DNA from: an uncultured Draconibacterium sp.
GTDB taxonomy: Bacteria > Bacteroidota > Bacteroidia > Bacteroidales > Prolixibacteraceae
Direction of reading: 5' to 3'
NCBI RefSeq assembly: GCF_963675065.1
Contig: NZ_OY775905.1
Span: forward strand, 1,554,756 to 1,618,755
DNA: 64,000 nucleotides
Of this stretch, positions 1-9,296 are shown one piece after another (the first letter of the stretch is position 1; each line of letters starts with the position of its first letter). The translations under genes were made by a program, and so were the position numbers. The notes under the pieces were generated by a model that was not told the DNA's origin, ran no database searches, and saw nothing but the letters and a program-made list of their open reading frames with translations.

Positions 1-442
1 GCTGCTGACCACCCGATAGTTGCTGCGGGAAATGTTTGGCCCGGTGTGCAATCTTCATGCGCTCCAATACTTTCTCCACCATTTCTTTGCGCTCGCGGGC
101 TTTTAGTTTCAGATAGATCAGTGGAAGTTCCACATTTTCGTAAACATTCAGTTCATCAATCAGGTTAAAACTCTGAAACACAAAACCAATGTTTCCTTTG
201 CGCAGTTGGGTGCGGTTACGTTCTTTCAGCTGCCCAACCTCTGCGTCATCGAAATAATATTCTCCGCTTGTTGGATTATCCAGTAACCCGATGATATTCA
301 TTAACGTGGATTTACCACAACCCGAAGGTCCCATAATAGCTACAAATTCACCCTTTTTCACATGAAGGTTTACTTCATTCAATGCACTGGTTTCAACCTC
401 TTCGGTACGAAATACTTTTGTCAGATTTTCTGTCTTTATCAT
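1..442 (-). CDS. ABC transporter ATP-binding protein (MacB/LolD type), partial
   Basis: This is the ATPase of an ABC exporter; the 3' part lies outside the window. Starting at the ATG at 440-442 the product has Walker A (GPSGCGKST), a Q-loop segment (GFVFQSFNL) and the LSGGQQ signature just before the window edge. The sequence around Walker A and the short Q-loop insert are typical of the MacB/LolD/FtsE-like family, which powers mechanotransmission rather than classical transport. It is the last visible gene of a minus-strand set with an adaptor and a TolC-like protein, which fits a tripartite MacAB-TolC-like efflux or secretion system. Family membership is seen in the sequence; the exported substrate cannot be told. 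Confidence 0.93.
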   Translation of the reverse strand, partial: MIKTENLTKVFRTEEVETSALNEVNLHVKKGEFVAIMGPSGCGKSTLMNIIGLLDNPTSGEYYFDDAEVGQLKERNRTQLRKGNIGFVFQSFNLIDELNVYENVELPLIYLKLKARERKEMVEKVLERMKIAHRAKHFPQQLSGGQQ

Positions 443-473
443 GATATTTTTGTTTTGTTGTATGATTCTATTT

Positions 474-552
474 TGTCATTTCGACGACGCAGGAGGAGAA
501 ATCTGTTAATAAATGGTAGAGATTTCTCAGTCGTACTTCCTTCGAAATGACA
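474..552. repeat. Imperfect palindromic repeat (REP-like)
   Basis: Two arms of about 31 and 33 bases, 474-504 and 520-552, are inverted copies of each other. Both outer ends carry TGTCATTTCGA and both inner ends carry GAGAAATCT, with a 15-base spacer. It lies between the ABC ATPase gene and its adaptor gene. Elements with these end sequences are common intergenic palindromes in Bacteroidota genomes. It can fold into a long hairpin; a role in mRNA stability is possible but not shown. Confidence 0.7.
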
Positions 553-589
553 ACTAACTTTTGCCTTTTTCCTTTCTACTTTTTCCTTT

Positions 590-1846
590 CTATTTAAACA
601 CAATCCGATCATTGTCGCCAAACAAATCATAGCTGGAAGTTATCACTTTCTCGCCAGGAGTTAAACCTTCCAGCACCTCGTAATACTGTGGATTTTGTTT
701 CCCGATGCGGATGCTGCGTTTTACAGCTTCCGTTTCGTTTTCGCTCAGCACATAAACCCACTGGCCGCCGGTGCTTTGGAAAAAACCGCCTTTTGGAATC
801 AGCACCGCTTTTTCGGGTTGTCCCAGCTGCAATTTTGTGTGGTATGTTTGCCCGGTACGGATGTTATCCGGCTTTGGCCCTTCAAAAATCATATCAATTT
901 CAAACTGGCCTTCGCGCACTTCAGGATAAACCTTTTTAACGGTAAGGTTGTAATTTTCGCCACCACGATCGAATGAGGAGTTCAGTCCGCGACGTACGCG
1001 GTCGATGTAATGCTCGTCGATAAGTGCATTGATTTTAAAGTCGGTTAAAATATTCACCATCCCAATTCGCTGACCTCGCCCAATGGACTCTCCAATTTCG
1101 GCATTTAACAAGCCGAGCTGACCATCCTCCGGCGCTTTTACATTCAGGTTGTCCAGTCTTAGTCGGGCCATTTTCAGGTTATCCCTCATATTTTCGAGAC
1201 TCTCGTCCATATTTTTCTTCTGGTTAGTGCGGAAAATCGAATCCTGTTCAAATTTCAAATAAGTTAATTCCTTTTCTTTTAATGTTAACTCATAATCCTC
1301 CTTTGCTTTCAGGTACTCCTCGCGGGCTATCAAATCATCTTCATACAAAGCTTTATATTGTTTGTACTTACGCTCTGCCTGAGTTACCTGGAGATCGATT
1401 TGAAGTTTGGCCCGTTGATTACCAATCTGTTGTTGCTCAATGGCGATTTGAGTATTCCGCAGCTCGTTGGAATGGTAGGCCATATTTGATTCGCTGTTCA
1501 TGATGGTTGTATTCAGGTCGTTGTTTTTCAAGCGAAGAATAACATCTCCTTTTTTTACCATTTCACCTTCTTCAATGAAAATCTCTTCCACTTTACCCCC
1601 TTCTTCTACATCAAGAAAAATGGTTGTAATAGGCTCCACCTGGCCAATAACGGTAATGTAGTCGTTAAACTCGCCGTCGGTAACTGTGCTAATCGTTAGC
1701 TTATCTTTCTCGGCACGAAACACCGAACCGCTGCTTCCCAATACCACCTTATACAATAAAAAGGCAAACGCCAATCCGCCAACAATCCAAATAATGTGTT
1801 TGGCTTTTAAGCCTTTTTTCTTTTCAATTTTTTTATCCATTCCCAT
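590..1846 (-). CDS. Periplasmic adaptor (membrane fusion protein, MacA/HlyD type)
   Basis: A 418-residue inner-membrane-anchored adaptor that bridges an ABC or RND pump to an outer-membrane channel. Visible parts: a basic N-terminus followed by one membrane segment (about residues 18-36), a first lipoyl half (VEEGGKVEEIFIEEGEMVKKGD region), a coiled-coil hairpin of about 130 residues (about 105-235), the second lipoyl half (LNVKAPEDGQLG), then beta-barrel and membrane-proximal domains ending with a typical PGEKVITSSYD segment. It lies between the TolC-like gene (gap 137 bases) and the ABC ATPase gene (gap 147 bases, containing a palindromic repeat). The partner ATPase next door argues for a MacA-like rather than AcrA-like role. 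A second ATG two codons in is possible. Confidence 0.92.
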   Translation of the reverse strand: MGMDKKIEKKKGLKAKHIIWIVGGLAFAFLLYKVVLGSSGSVFRAEKDKLTISTVTDGEFNDYITVIGQVEPITTIFLDVEEGGKVEEIFIEEGEMVKKGDVILRLKNNDLNTTIMNSESNMAYHSNELRNTQIAIEQQQIGNQRAKLQIDLQVTQAERKYKQYKALYEDDLIAREEYLKAKEDYELTLKEKELTYLKFEQDSIFRTNQKKNMDESLENMRDNLKMARLRLDNLNVKAPEDGQLGLLNAEIGESIGRGQRIGMVNILTDFKINALIDEHYIDRVRRGLNSSFDRGGENYNLTVKKVYPEVREGQFEIDMIFEGPKPDNIRTGQTYHTKLQLGQPEKAVLIPKGGFFQSTGGQWVYVLSENETEAVKRSIRIGKQNPQYYEVLEGLTPGEKVITSSYDLFGDNDRIVFK

Positions 1847-1983
1847 AATCTACCTGCTTTGAGCATGGAGCAGAGGGCAAAGCGCCGTGCATCCTATGAT
1901 ATGTTTTATATTATTTCAATTATTTAGTCACTGGTCATTCCCAGGGTCTAACGATTTTTCAATCTTTGCCCTCTGAATACTGC

Positions 1984-3342
1984 CTATTGCGACTGCAAAC
2001 TTTCCTCCGTTTCCCAAAACCGTTGTCCTCTGTAAAAATGCAGTACTTTCATTTTTATCTCCCACTGCGTGCGCGAGCGTAAAACCGAACTCTGTGTATT
2101 TGCCAAGCGGTTTTTAGCAATGTAATAATCGTTGATATCAATTAATCCCTGGTCGAATTTCTTTTCAGCAGCCTCAAAGGCCAACTGGTCAACCTCGGTA
2201 CGTTTTACATACTGACTGTGTTCTTTGTACAAAGCCTCCAGCTCGGTAAGATTGTTTACCATATCGAAAAACAGTTTTTGCCTTTCACTGTCTAGGTTAT
2301 TTTTTGCCCGTTGCAGCTCCAGTTTTGCCTTTTTCACCTCGGAACGATTACTCCAACGGCTAAAAACCGGGATACTTAGCGAAGCTCCCAGATACTTGCC
2401 TTTGTTGTTTTTCCACTGATCGGCAAAAGCCACTGTATTTCCTTCACCATCAGTATTGGTTTCGTAAAAACCTGTACCAATCGAGCCACTGGCATAAATT
2501 GATGGATATAGTGCCGAGCGACTCAAAGCAAGGCCTTTTTCGGTGGCTTTTACATTGGCTTCAATCGATTGGAAATAAGGCGACCAACTGGTGTATTGCT
2601 CAAAAAGCTGTTGCGGCTGGGCTACTTTTTCATTAATTACCACCGATGATTCATCCACCAGTTGCATTTCCTCAGCAGAAACAAGATTCATCAACTGTTT
2701 TAGTTTTAAAGTGGCTGTCTTCACGGTGTTTTCAATCTGAATTTTGTTGAGTTCTTCGAGTTCCAGATTAGCCCGCATGTCCAGTAAGTCGGTTTTGGCT
2801 TTTAAACCCACTTCCACTTTCTTTTCTGTTGTTTTCAAACTTAGCTTCGAGGCTTCTACCTGCTCGTTGGCAATTTCCAGCATTCCTTTGTAATAAACCA
2901 CATCGAAAAAGGCCACCATCACGTTAAAAGCCAAATCATCGGTTGCGTTTAAACGATTGTATTCTGAGGCCTGCTTTCTGAATTGCTGATATTTTATCCG
3001 GTTCTGAATACGAAATCCATCAAAAACAACGATGGACGACCCTAAATCGAAGCTACTGGAAAAAAACTTGGTATTGATATAATCGTTGGTATTCGGATCC
3101 GCCGAACGACCAAAATTAAAACCACCGCCGGTTGTAGCCTCAATACCGGGCAACATGTTGCGCTTGGCTTGCTGCGCCTCTTCCAGCGACAGTTTTTCAA
3201 GAATCTCGTACTCTTTTAAATTGATGTTGTTTTCAATGGCATAAGAAATACATTGGTTCAGGCTCCATTTTTGCTGAGCCTGAACCGTATTTCCAATTAT
3301 TAAATACAAAACTATAATGAGAAGTATCCGTTTCTTAATCAT
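1984..3342 (-). CDS. TolC-family outer-membrane channel protein
   Basis: Outer-membrane efflux channel of about 452 residues. The frame is open from 3387, but the ATG at 3342 is chosen because it gives a clean signal peptide (MIKKRILLIIVLYLIIG...VQAQ). The mature part begins with the typical SLNQCISYAIENN helix start and contains two related halves of long heptad-rich helices, as in OEP-family proteins, with YNRLNATDDLAFNVMVAFFDV in the first half. It is the first gene of the export operon and faces the two-component genes starting at 3634. Together with the downstream adaptor and ABC ATPase it should form the envelope-spanning channel. Substrate unknown. Confidence 0.92.
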   Translation of the reverse strand: MIKKRILLIIVLYLIIGNTVQAQQKWSLNQCISYAIENNINLKEYEILEKLSLEEAQQAKRNMLPGIEATTGGGFNFGRSADPNTNDYINTKFFSSSFDLGSSIVVFDGFRIQNRIKYQQFRKQASEYNRLNATDDLAFNVMVAFFDVVYYKGMLEIANEQVEASKLSLKTTEKKVEVGLKAKTDLLDMRANLELEELNKIQIENTVKTATLKLKQLMNLVSAEEMQLVDESSVVINEKVAQPQQLFEQYTSWSPYFQSIEANVKATEKGLALSRSALYPSIYASGSIGTGFYETNTDGEGNTVAFADQWKNNKGKYLGASLSIPVFSRWSNRSEVKKAKLELQRAKNNLDSERQKLFFDMVNNLTELEALYKEHSQYVKRTEVDQLAFEAAEKKFDQGLIDINDYYIAKNRLANTQSSVLRSRTQWEIKMKVLHFYRGQRFWETEESLQSQ

Positions 3343-3443
3343 CGTATAAAAATTGTTTTCACTATCCGTGCCATTATAATGCCACAAACCCGACTCCCTG
3401 ACTTAGTGCAACTTACCAATTCCACCCACTTTTAATCGTTAAA

Positions 3444-3477
3444 AATATTTACAGAATATTGTAAAATATTTTTACAG
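3444..3477. promoter_or_regulatory. Inverted/direct repeat between export operon and regulator genes
   Basis: AATATTTACA (3444-3453) is mirrored by TGTAAAATATT (3460-3470), and ATATTT(TT)ACAG occurs twice in direct orientation. The repeat sits in the intergenic space from which the export operon leaves on the minus strand and the response regulator leaves on the plus strand. Placement suggests an operator or promoter part. I found no convincing sigma-54 -24/-12 element here, which would be expected if the neighbouring NtrC-type regulator acted at this site. Confidence 0.3.
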
Positions 3478-3527
3478 TTGATTGGAATTGGTTTGGGCTT
3501 AGTCTAATTTTGGATTACAATCATACC

Positions 3528-3621
3528 GCCTTTCCACCCTCTGACTCCCTAAAGGGAGAACCAGGAAAGGCTTGTTTCAATTGAAATACCAACAAAGTCC
3601 CCTTTAGGGGATTTAGGGGTA
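3528..3621. repeat. Palindromic intergenic repeat
   Basis: A nested palindrome: GCCTTTCC (3528-3535) pairs with GGAAAGGC (3564-3571) and encloses CTCCCTAAAGGGAG (3545-3558). About 40 bases on there is a second small palindrome, TCCCCTTTAGGGGA (3598-3611), followed by TTTAGGGG. It ends 12 bases before the response-regulator start codon, so it would form structure in that gene's leader. Such CCCTAAAGGG elements are widespread intergenic repeats in Bacteroidota. Confidence 0.55.
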
Positions 3622-3633
3622 AAAATAAAACTC

Positions 3634-4998
3634 ATGCCAAAAGGAAACATCTTAATAGTTGACGACAACAAAAGTATTATCAGCACCCTGGAGATTTTGC
3701 TGGGGCAGGAATTTGATGTCGTGAAAGGGATTACCAATCCAAACCTCATTCCCAATGAACTGAGAACCGGCGACTACAACGTTGTAATTCTCGACATGAA
3801 TTTTCAGGCCGGAATAAACACCGGAAACGAAGGTTTGTACTGGCTTGAACAGATAGAAAAGAGTTATCCCAATATCTCGGTGGTGTTGATTACTGCCTAC
3901 AGCGAAGTGGAGCTGGCTGTAAAAGCACTGAAACAGGGTGCCACCGATTTCGTTCCAAAACCCTGGGACAACAGCAAACTGCTGGCTACGATTAAAGCTG
4001 CCGTTCAACTTAATTTCTCGAAAACTGAAGTTGGAAAACTGAGGCAAAAAGAAGCCGGGTTAAAACAGGAATTGAACCGTGATCAGAAATTTATTATTGG
4101 CTCGTCGCCACAACTTACACAGGTGATGAACATGGTGCGTAAAGTCGCAAAAACCAATGCCAATATTCTGATTACCGGAGAAAACGGAACGGGAAAAGAA
4201 CTGATTGCCCGCGAAATACACCGCCTTTCGCAACGTCGCAACGAAGTGATGGTGAGTGTTGACATGGGCGCCATAAGCGAAACACTTTTTGAAAGCGAAC
4301 TTTTTGGCCACGTAAAAGGGGCTTTTACCGACGCCCGCGAGAACCGCGCCGGCAAATTTGAAACGGCCCACAAGGGAACACTGTTTCTCGACGAAATTGG
4401 GAACCTATCCTTTCATTTGCAAGCCAAGTTATTAGCTGCCATTCAAAACCGTGAGTTTATGCGATTGGGCTCCGACAAACCGATTCCGGTTGATATACGG
4501 CTGGTTTGTGCCACCAATAAAAAACTGGAGAATATGGTAGTTGAAGGTTTGTTTCGCGAAGATTTGTTGTACCGTATTAACACCATTCAAATAGAAGTTC
4601 CTCCGCTGCGCGAAAGAGGCGATGACATTATTGTTCTGGCCGATTTTTTCCTGAAGAAATTTGCTTCGAAATACGAAAAACACGGATTAAAAATTAATCA
4701 GCCTGCCCAGGAAAAGCTGCTGAAATACAACTGGCCCGGCAATATTCGCGAACTGCAACACACCATCGAAAAGGCCGTAATTTTAAGTGATTCCCTGGTG
4801 TTAAAACCGGAAGATTTTTTCTTTAAACAAGTATTTGCATCGAAATTTGAAGATGAACTGCTGACCATCGAAGAGATGGAGAAACGTATGATCGTTTCGG
4901 CCATCGATAAAAATGCAGGAAACATGAGTCTGGCTGCCGATAAACTGGGAATTACACGCCAAACACTGTACAACAAAATAAAAAAATACGGGCTATGA
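3634..4998 (+). CDS. Sigma-54-dependent response regulator (NtrC/AtoC type)
   Basis: A 454-residue transcription activator of the NtrC class. Residues 1-125 form a receiver domain with acidic pocket D10/D11 and phospho-acceptor D54 (VVILDMN). A sigma-54 interaction AAA+ domain follows (about 150-375) with Walker A GENGTGKE, the sigma-54 contact loop GAFTDA, and GTLFLDEIGNL as Walker B. The C-terminal Fis-type helix-turn-helix covers about 415-454 (AADKLGITRQTLYNKIKKYG). The cognate kinase gene follows with a 4-base overlap (ATGA), so the pair is translationally coupled. Its target is plausibly the divergent export operon, as often seen for such neighbours; this is inference. Confidence 0.96.
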   Translation: MPKGNILIVDDNKSIISTLEILLGQEFDVVKGITNPNLIPNELRTGDYNVVILDMNFQAGINTGNEGLYWLEQIEKSYPNISVVLITAYSEVELAVKALKQGATDFVPKPWDNSKLLATIKAAVQLNFSKTEVGKLRQKEAGLKQELNRDQKFIIGSSPQLTQVMNMVRKVAKTNANILITGENGTGKELIAREIHRLSQRRNEVMVSVDMGAISETLFESELFGHVKGAFTDARENRAGKFETAHKGTLFLDEIGNLSFHLQAKLLAAIQNREFMRLGSDKPIPVDIRLVCATNKKLENMVVEGLFREDLLYRINTIQIEVPPLRERGDDIIVLADFFLKKFASKYEKHGLKINQPAQEKLLKYNWPGNIRELQHTIEKAVILSDSLVLKPEDFFFKQVFASKFEDELLTIEEMEKRMIVSAIDKNAGNMSLAADKLGITRQTLYNKIKKYGL

Positions 4999-6347
4999 TC
5001 AGTAAAAACTTATATTTTAAAATCCTGGTCAGAGTCTTGCTTTTACTGGCCGGTGCCCTGTTTCTTGGGTGGCTAATCTTCGATCAAAAGGCTTATGTTT
5101 TTGCCATCATTCCTTCCTTGTTTATTTTGGGAGTTACCATTAACCTCATCTATTTTTTGAACCGCATTAACCGCCGGATATTTTACTTTTTCGATGCTAT
5201 TCGAAACGAAGACTCAACCTTGCGTTTTCCCAATAACATCAACAATAAAACGATTAACGACCTCAACCAAAGCCTGCAAAAAGTAAACGCCCAGATTCAG
5301 CAAATTTACCTGGATAACCAAAAGCAGGAACAATATTTTCAGGCCCTGCTGGAGCATGCTGCCACCGGGATGTTTACCTTCAATAAAAAAGGTTTTATTC
5401 TGCATTCAAATAAACTTTCCAAACAACTTTTTGAAGTGGATGTGCTTACGCATATTAACCAGTTGGAACGAATTGATCCCAAACTTTTTCAAACCATAAA
5501 AGAGATACAACCGACGGAGCAGCGACTAATTACACTTCATCTTAAAACCGGAATTATTCAGTTACTCATCAAGTCGAATTCATTTATTTCTGACAAAGAT
5601 GAGTTGATGCTTATTTCGGTGCACGACATTAAAAACCAGCTGGATGAAAAGGAGTTGGATTCGTGGCGGAAACTGATACGGGTAATGATGCACGAGATCA
5701 TGAACTCAATCACCCCGGTAACCTCGTTATCAGAAAGTCTGGCCGGATATTTCTACAAAAACGGGGCAATGGTATCGCCTGAAGATATTAATACTAAAAC
5801 GATTGAGACAACCATTCGCGGGCTGGAAGTTATTCGCGAACAAGGTAAGGGCCTGATCAATTTTGTGGATTCGTACCGCAAGATCACGCGGCTTCCAGCT
5901 CCTGAAAAGAAAGTCTTCCAGGTGAAAAACCTGATCGATCATATTCGTATTTTATCCTCTTCGTTTGAGAATGCCGAGCATGTTGAATTATCGTGCAGTG
6001 TTACGCCTGAACAACTCGAGTTACATGCCGATGAAAAGCAGATTTCGCAGGTACTCATTAACCTGGTAAAAAATGCCTATCAGGCCAACGATAGTAATAC
6101 AACTGCAAAAATCAGGATCAAAGCCACGGTGAACGAAGCGGGACACCCAACCATTTCGGTTATCGACAACGGCCCCGGAATTTCGGATGAATTAATGGAC
6201 AAAATTTTTGTTCCGTTTTTTACCACCAAAGAAAATGGTTCAGGAATCGGACTCAGTATTTCGCGCCAGATTATGCAATTGCACGGCGGAAGTCTGAAAA
6301 TGAGCTCCGTTCCCGGAAAATATACTTCGGCAGTTTTAGTATTTTAA
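4995..6347 (+). CDS. Membrane sensor histidine kinase
   Basis: A 450-residue kinase partner of the preceding NtrC-type regulator. Two membrane segments lie at about 10-28 and 32-53 with almost no periplasmic loop, so the signal may be sensed in or near the membrane. A PAS-like region follows (about 100-200, ALLEHAATGMFTFNKKG). The dimerization box carries H233 in MMHEIMNSITP, a form typical of NtrB/AtoS-like kinases. The ATPase domain has the N box (LVNLVKNAYQA), G1 (DNGPGI) and G2 (GSGIGLSI) motifs. The start overlaps the regulator stop by four bases. Confidence 0.95.
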   Translation: MISKNLYFKILVRVLLLLAGALFLGWLIFDQKAYVFAIIPSLFILGVTINLIYFLNRINRRIFYFFDAIRNEDSTLRFPNNINNKTINDLNQSLQKVNAQIQQIYLDNQKQEQYFQALLEHAATGMFTFNKKGFILHSNKLSKQLFEVDVLTHINQLERIDPKLFQTIKEIQPTEQRLITLHLKTGIIQLLIKSNSFISDKDELMLISVHDIKNQLDEKELDSWRKLIRVMMHEIMNSITPVTSLSESLAGYFYKNGAMVSPEDINTKTIETTIRGLEVIREQGKGLINFVDSYRKITRLPAPEKKVFQVKNLIDHIRILSSSFENAEHVELSCSVTPEQLELHADEKQISQVLINLVKNAYQANDSNTTAKIRIKATVNEAGHPTISVIDNGPGISDELMDKIFVPFFTTKENGSGIGLSISRQIMQLHGGSLKMSSVPGKYTSAVLVF

Positions 6348-6362
6348 TCCGAAAAAAGCCTT

Positions 6363-6773
6363 CTATTTCCTGCTGATGAAACGATCAACTGAAATTTTAC
6401 CACTACCCGAAAGCAATAAAACAACATAACTTACCAGGTAGAATAAAGCCATTTCTTTGCGACCAAATGGATCGGCACCATGAACGATAAACGCAGCAAC
6501 AGCCATGGTAACAATTAATGGAATTACGGCCAGACGAGTTCCCAATCCAAGCATTACAAGAATGGAGCAGAAAAATTCAGCGAAAACAGCCAGTACCAGT
6601 GAAACTTCAGCCCCCAATCCAAGCGGATCGCCAAACTGCATTTCACCGGCTAAAAGGCGCTGTAATTTTGGGAATCCGTGAGTTAGCATAAAACCACCCG
6701 ATGCCAAACGCAGCAGCAACAGTGATAAATGAACACTGGTATTGTTTAATTTTGTTCGAAATAACTGATTCAT
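6363..6773 (-). CDS. DoxX-family membrane protein
   Basis: A 136-residue integral membrane protein with four predicted membrane helices (about 18-36, 55-75, 80-100, 110-128). The segment LLRLASGGFMLTHGFPKL is characteristic of the DoxX/DoxD superfamily. DoxX-like proteins are small quinone- or redox-associated membrane proteins of mostly undefined role. The gene runs convergently to the kinase gene (16 bases apart) and upstream of it lies a terminator belonging to the next minus-strand unit, so it is probably monocistronic. Confidence 0.85.
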   Translation of the reverse strand: MNQLFRTKLNNTSVHLSLLLLRLASGGFMLTHGFPKLQRLLAGEMQFGDPLGLGAEVSLVLAVFAEFFCSILVMLGLGTRLAVIPLIVTMAVAAFIVHGADPFGRKEMALFYLVSYVVLLLSGSGKISVDRFISRK

Positions 6774-6848
6774 AGCTTCTGTTTTTTTATTTTACACCAA
6801 AACAACCACACTTTAAAATTGTTGGCATCACCTTTCGAAATTACAATT

Positions 6849-6883
6849 AAAAAGCCCGATAACCACAAGGTTATCAGGCTTTT
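6849..6883 (-). terminator. Rho-independent terminator of the GH27-GH127 unit
   Basis: Stem AAAAGCC(T/C)GATAACC with complementary arm GGTTATC(A/G)GGCTTTT around a four-base ACAA/TTGT loop, followed on the minus strand by a T tract. It lies 28 bases downstream of the GH127/GH146 stop codon. Confidence 0.85.
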
Positions 6884-6911
6884 CAACTTGATATAAATCA
6901 ACTCTTTCTTC

Positions 6912-9284
6912 TTAATCCTCTTTACTTAGTAAGCGAACTTCAATCAAACGCATGCTTGATTGATTGCCAGAAGCTTGTACCTTAAATGTCAGTTCTTGCT
7001 TAGCTAATTCGCTATCAGGTATCGGAATTACTTTTTCCAGGATGGCATCTTCATCTCCTCCATTCAGTTCTATAGTACCTACAGAAATGTTGTTCACAAG
7101 TATTTCTGCCGAACGCGGATAGGCCGAATCAAAATATTTCAGGTGTAAAAAACGACCTGTTTTTTCCGGATTTTTCAGATTATAGCTAAAGAAACGGCGT
7201 GTTTCGCGGTAGTGATAATCATTTGCGTAGCCGGTTCTTGATCCTTCAAATTTTACGAAGTGATCTGATTCGGGCTGCTGTTCCCCTGATTCAACCTTAT
7301 CAACAGTAATGGCATCCAGCGCAATTTGGGCTTTTTCTGCCTCCTCAACTTCACGAATCATATCGTTCAGTTCTTCGTTGGTTGCCTGCGACCAGTACAT
7401 GTTGTAGCGCGACTCGTGTATCCGGTAAAACGGCAACAATTCCAGTCCATTTTCATATTTTTCAGGATATAAACCGCTTAGTTTGAAAGCCAGTTTATCA
7501 CCGTCTTCTTTTTCCAGCATCGATGGCAAATTATCAGCCGGTGCAACAACTACAGGGCGGTCTTTCAGCGGAATCATTTTACCATGTGCAACGTGTCCCA
7601 TTCTGCTTGCATCGGCATATAATCCTTGCAAATCTTCAGTACCTGTTTTTGCTGCCAGCACAATTGGTCCGTATTTGAAAGCATAATTATTACTGCCATC
7701 TTCCAACTGTTCTACCGTAATTTTCATGGGTAAAACCAGCTCTACTTTATCGCCTTTTTCCCATTCCCGGTTAACAACAGCATAACCATTTTCCGACAGC
7801 TGGTATTTAGCTGCCTTTCCGTTCACCAGTACTTTCAGAGCTCCGTCTTCAACCCACGAAGGGTAACGCAGGTGCAATTCAAATTCCGTTGTTTCTTTTG
7901 GATTGATGGTTAGATAAACCTTGTCCTCATCAGGAAACTGAGTTTCCAAAACCACTTCAGTTTCTTTTTCTTTCCAGTTTAAAACCGATGGAATAAACAG
8001 GTTTACATAGAGCGACTTATCGCTGTGCGCATAAATCATTTCACCATATTTCCCGGGATTTTCGATACCGGAACCCACACAACACCAAAAGCTGGTTTGA
8101 GGTTGCGAATAAACCCTGTAGTGGTTGGGTCGCATAGGTGTAAAATAAACCAGGCCACCATTGTCGGGGTTAACCGACGCCAAAATATGATTGTAAAGTG
8201 TCTTCTCGTAATAGTCGATAAAATCGCTGTTATTGCCAAAAGTGGGATACAGCATTTTGGTCAGTTTCAGCATATTGTACGAGTTGCAGGTTTCCGGCCC
8301 TTCAACCGATGAAATCATTTCCGAAAAATCGTCTTTTGGATGAAAATGCTCGCGAACACTGTTTCCGCCAATTGCCACGCTGCGGCCGTTTACCACTGTA
8401 TTCCAGAAAAAGAGGGCTGCATCCGACCAGGTTGAATCGCCATCCAACTCAGCAATACGCTGATAACCGATCACTTTTGGAATTTGTGTGTTAGCATGTT
8501 TCCCATTTAGCTCATCGTGATGTTCGATTAAAGGATCGAGAATTTCGCGATGGGAGAATTTTTTAGCCAATTCAAGGTATTTTTCGTCGCCGGTAATATC
8601 GGCTACATCGGCAAATGTTTCATTTAAACCGCCGTGCTCGCTTACCAGCATGCTTTGAATTTGTTCATCGCTTAACCCGGATGTCAAATCCAGCATCCAG
8701 TCAGTCATGTCGATCAGCATTGTTTTAGCCGTTTCGTTTCCTGCATCAATCCAGGCATCGCGCAAACCGGCATAGGTTTTATGAATGTTATAAAGTGGCA
8801 CCCATTTGCCATTTAGATTAAAACCTCCGGCACGAATTTCACCATTTTTTACTTCTTCCCACATGCTCACTCCTCCGGGAACTCCACCAATATATCCAGT
8901 ACCAATAGCATCCTGGCAGCGTTTTAATTCCGAAATCATGTAGTCGAGTCGTTCCTTCATTTCCTTATTTCCGGTTGACGCGTACATCAACGAAAGCGCA
9001 GTTAGGTAATGACCTCCAATGTGCCCGTCGAGCCCGGTGTTCTCCCAGTTGGGATAACTCTCGGCTTTTGGCTCCAGGCCGGCTTCGCGCAGAAAAGGAG
9101 CCAGCAAACGATCGGGATCAAGTGCCATCAAATAGGCGATATCTTGTTTCTGTGCATTTTTAAATTCGCTGTCGAGCAATTTTACATCGCTGAGATTAAA
9201 ATACTCAACAGGCGAATTATCTACTTCTTTAACACATGAATTGAGTGCAAAAAATACGATTATGAATAACGTTATATACTTCAT
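6912..9284 (-). CDS. Beta-L-arabinofuranosidase, GH127/GH146 (DUF1680) lipoprotein
   Basis: A 790-residue glycosidase that should release beta-linked L-arabinofuranose from plant glycans. The N-terminus is a lipoprotein signal (FFALNSC, Cys17). The DUF1680 (alpha/alpha)6-barrel spans about 30-590. The zinc-thiolate active site known from GH127 is visible: E331-x-C333 (GPETCNS) and adjacent C401-C402 (SFWCCVGSG), with the second cysteine the expected nucleophile. A C-terminal beta-sandwich of the DUF6805 kind covers about 655-785. The gene follows the GH27 gene by 12 bases, so both are one transcript, closed by a terminator. The GH127 versus GH146 assignment needs a family search; the related B. 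thetaiotaomicron arabinan locus carries a GH146. Confidence 0.93.
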   Translation of the reverse strand: MKYITLFIIVFFALNSCVKEVDNSPVEYFNLSDVKLLDSEFKNAQKQDIAYLMALDPDRLLAPFLREAGLEPKAESYPNWENTGLDGHIGGHYLTALSLMYASTGNKEMKERLDYMISELKRCQDAIGTGYIGGVPGGVSMWEEVKNGEIRAGGFNLNGKWVPLYNIHKTYAGLRDAWIDAGNETAKTMLIDMTDWMLDLTSGLSDEQIQSMLVSEHGGLNETFADVADITGDEKYLELAKKFSHREILDPLIEHHDELNGKHANTQIPKVIGYQRIAELDGDSTWSDAALFFWNTVVNGRSVAIGGNSVREHFHPKDDFSEMISSVEGPETCNSYNMLKLTKMLYPTFGNNSDFIDYYEKTLYNHILASVNPDNGGLVYFTPMRPNHYRVYSQPQTSFWCCVGSGIENPGKYGEMIYAHSDKSLYVNLFIPSVLNWKEKETEVVLETQFPDEDKVYLTINPKETTEFELHLRYPSWVEDGALKVLVNGKAAKYQLSENGYAVVNREWEKGDKVELVLPMKITVEQLEDGSNNYAFKYGPIVLAAKTGTEDLQGLYADASRMGHVAHGKMIPLKDRPVVVAPADNLPSMLEKEDGDKLAFKLSGLYPEKYENGLELLPFYRIHESRYNMYWSQATNEELNDMIREVEEAEKAQIALDAITVDKVESGEQQPESDHFVKFEGSRTGYANDYHYRETRRFFSYNLKNPEKTGRFLHLKYFDSAYPRSAEILVNNISVGTIELNGGDEDAILEKVIPIPDSELAKQELTFKVQASGNQSSMRLIEVRLLSKED

Positions 9285-9296
9285 TTTAATAATAAA

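Noticed and set aside
3480..3512. Sigma-54 promoter before the NtrC-type regulator
   Set aside because: GG and GC dinucleotides are present but not with the required 10-base spacing on either strand.
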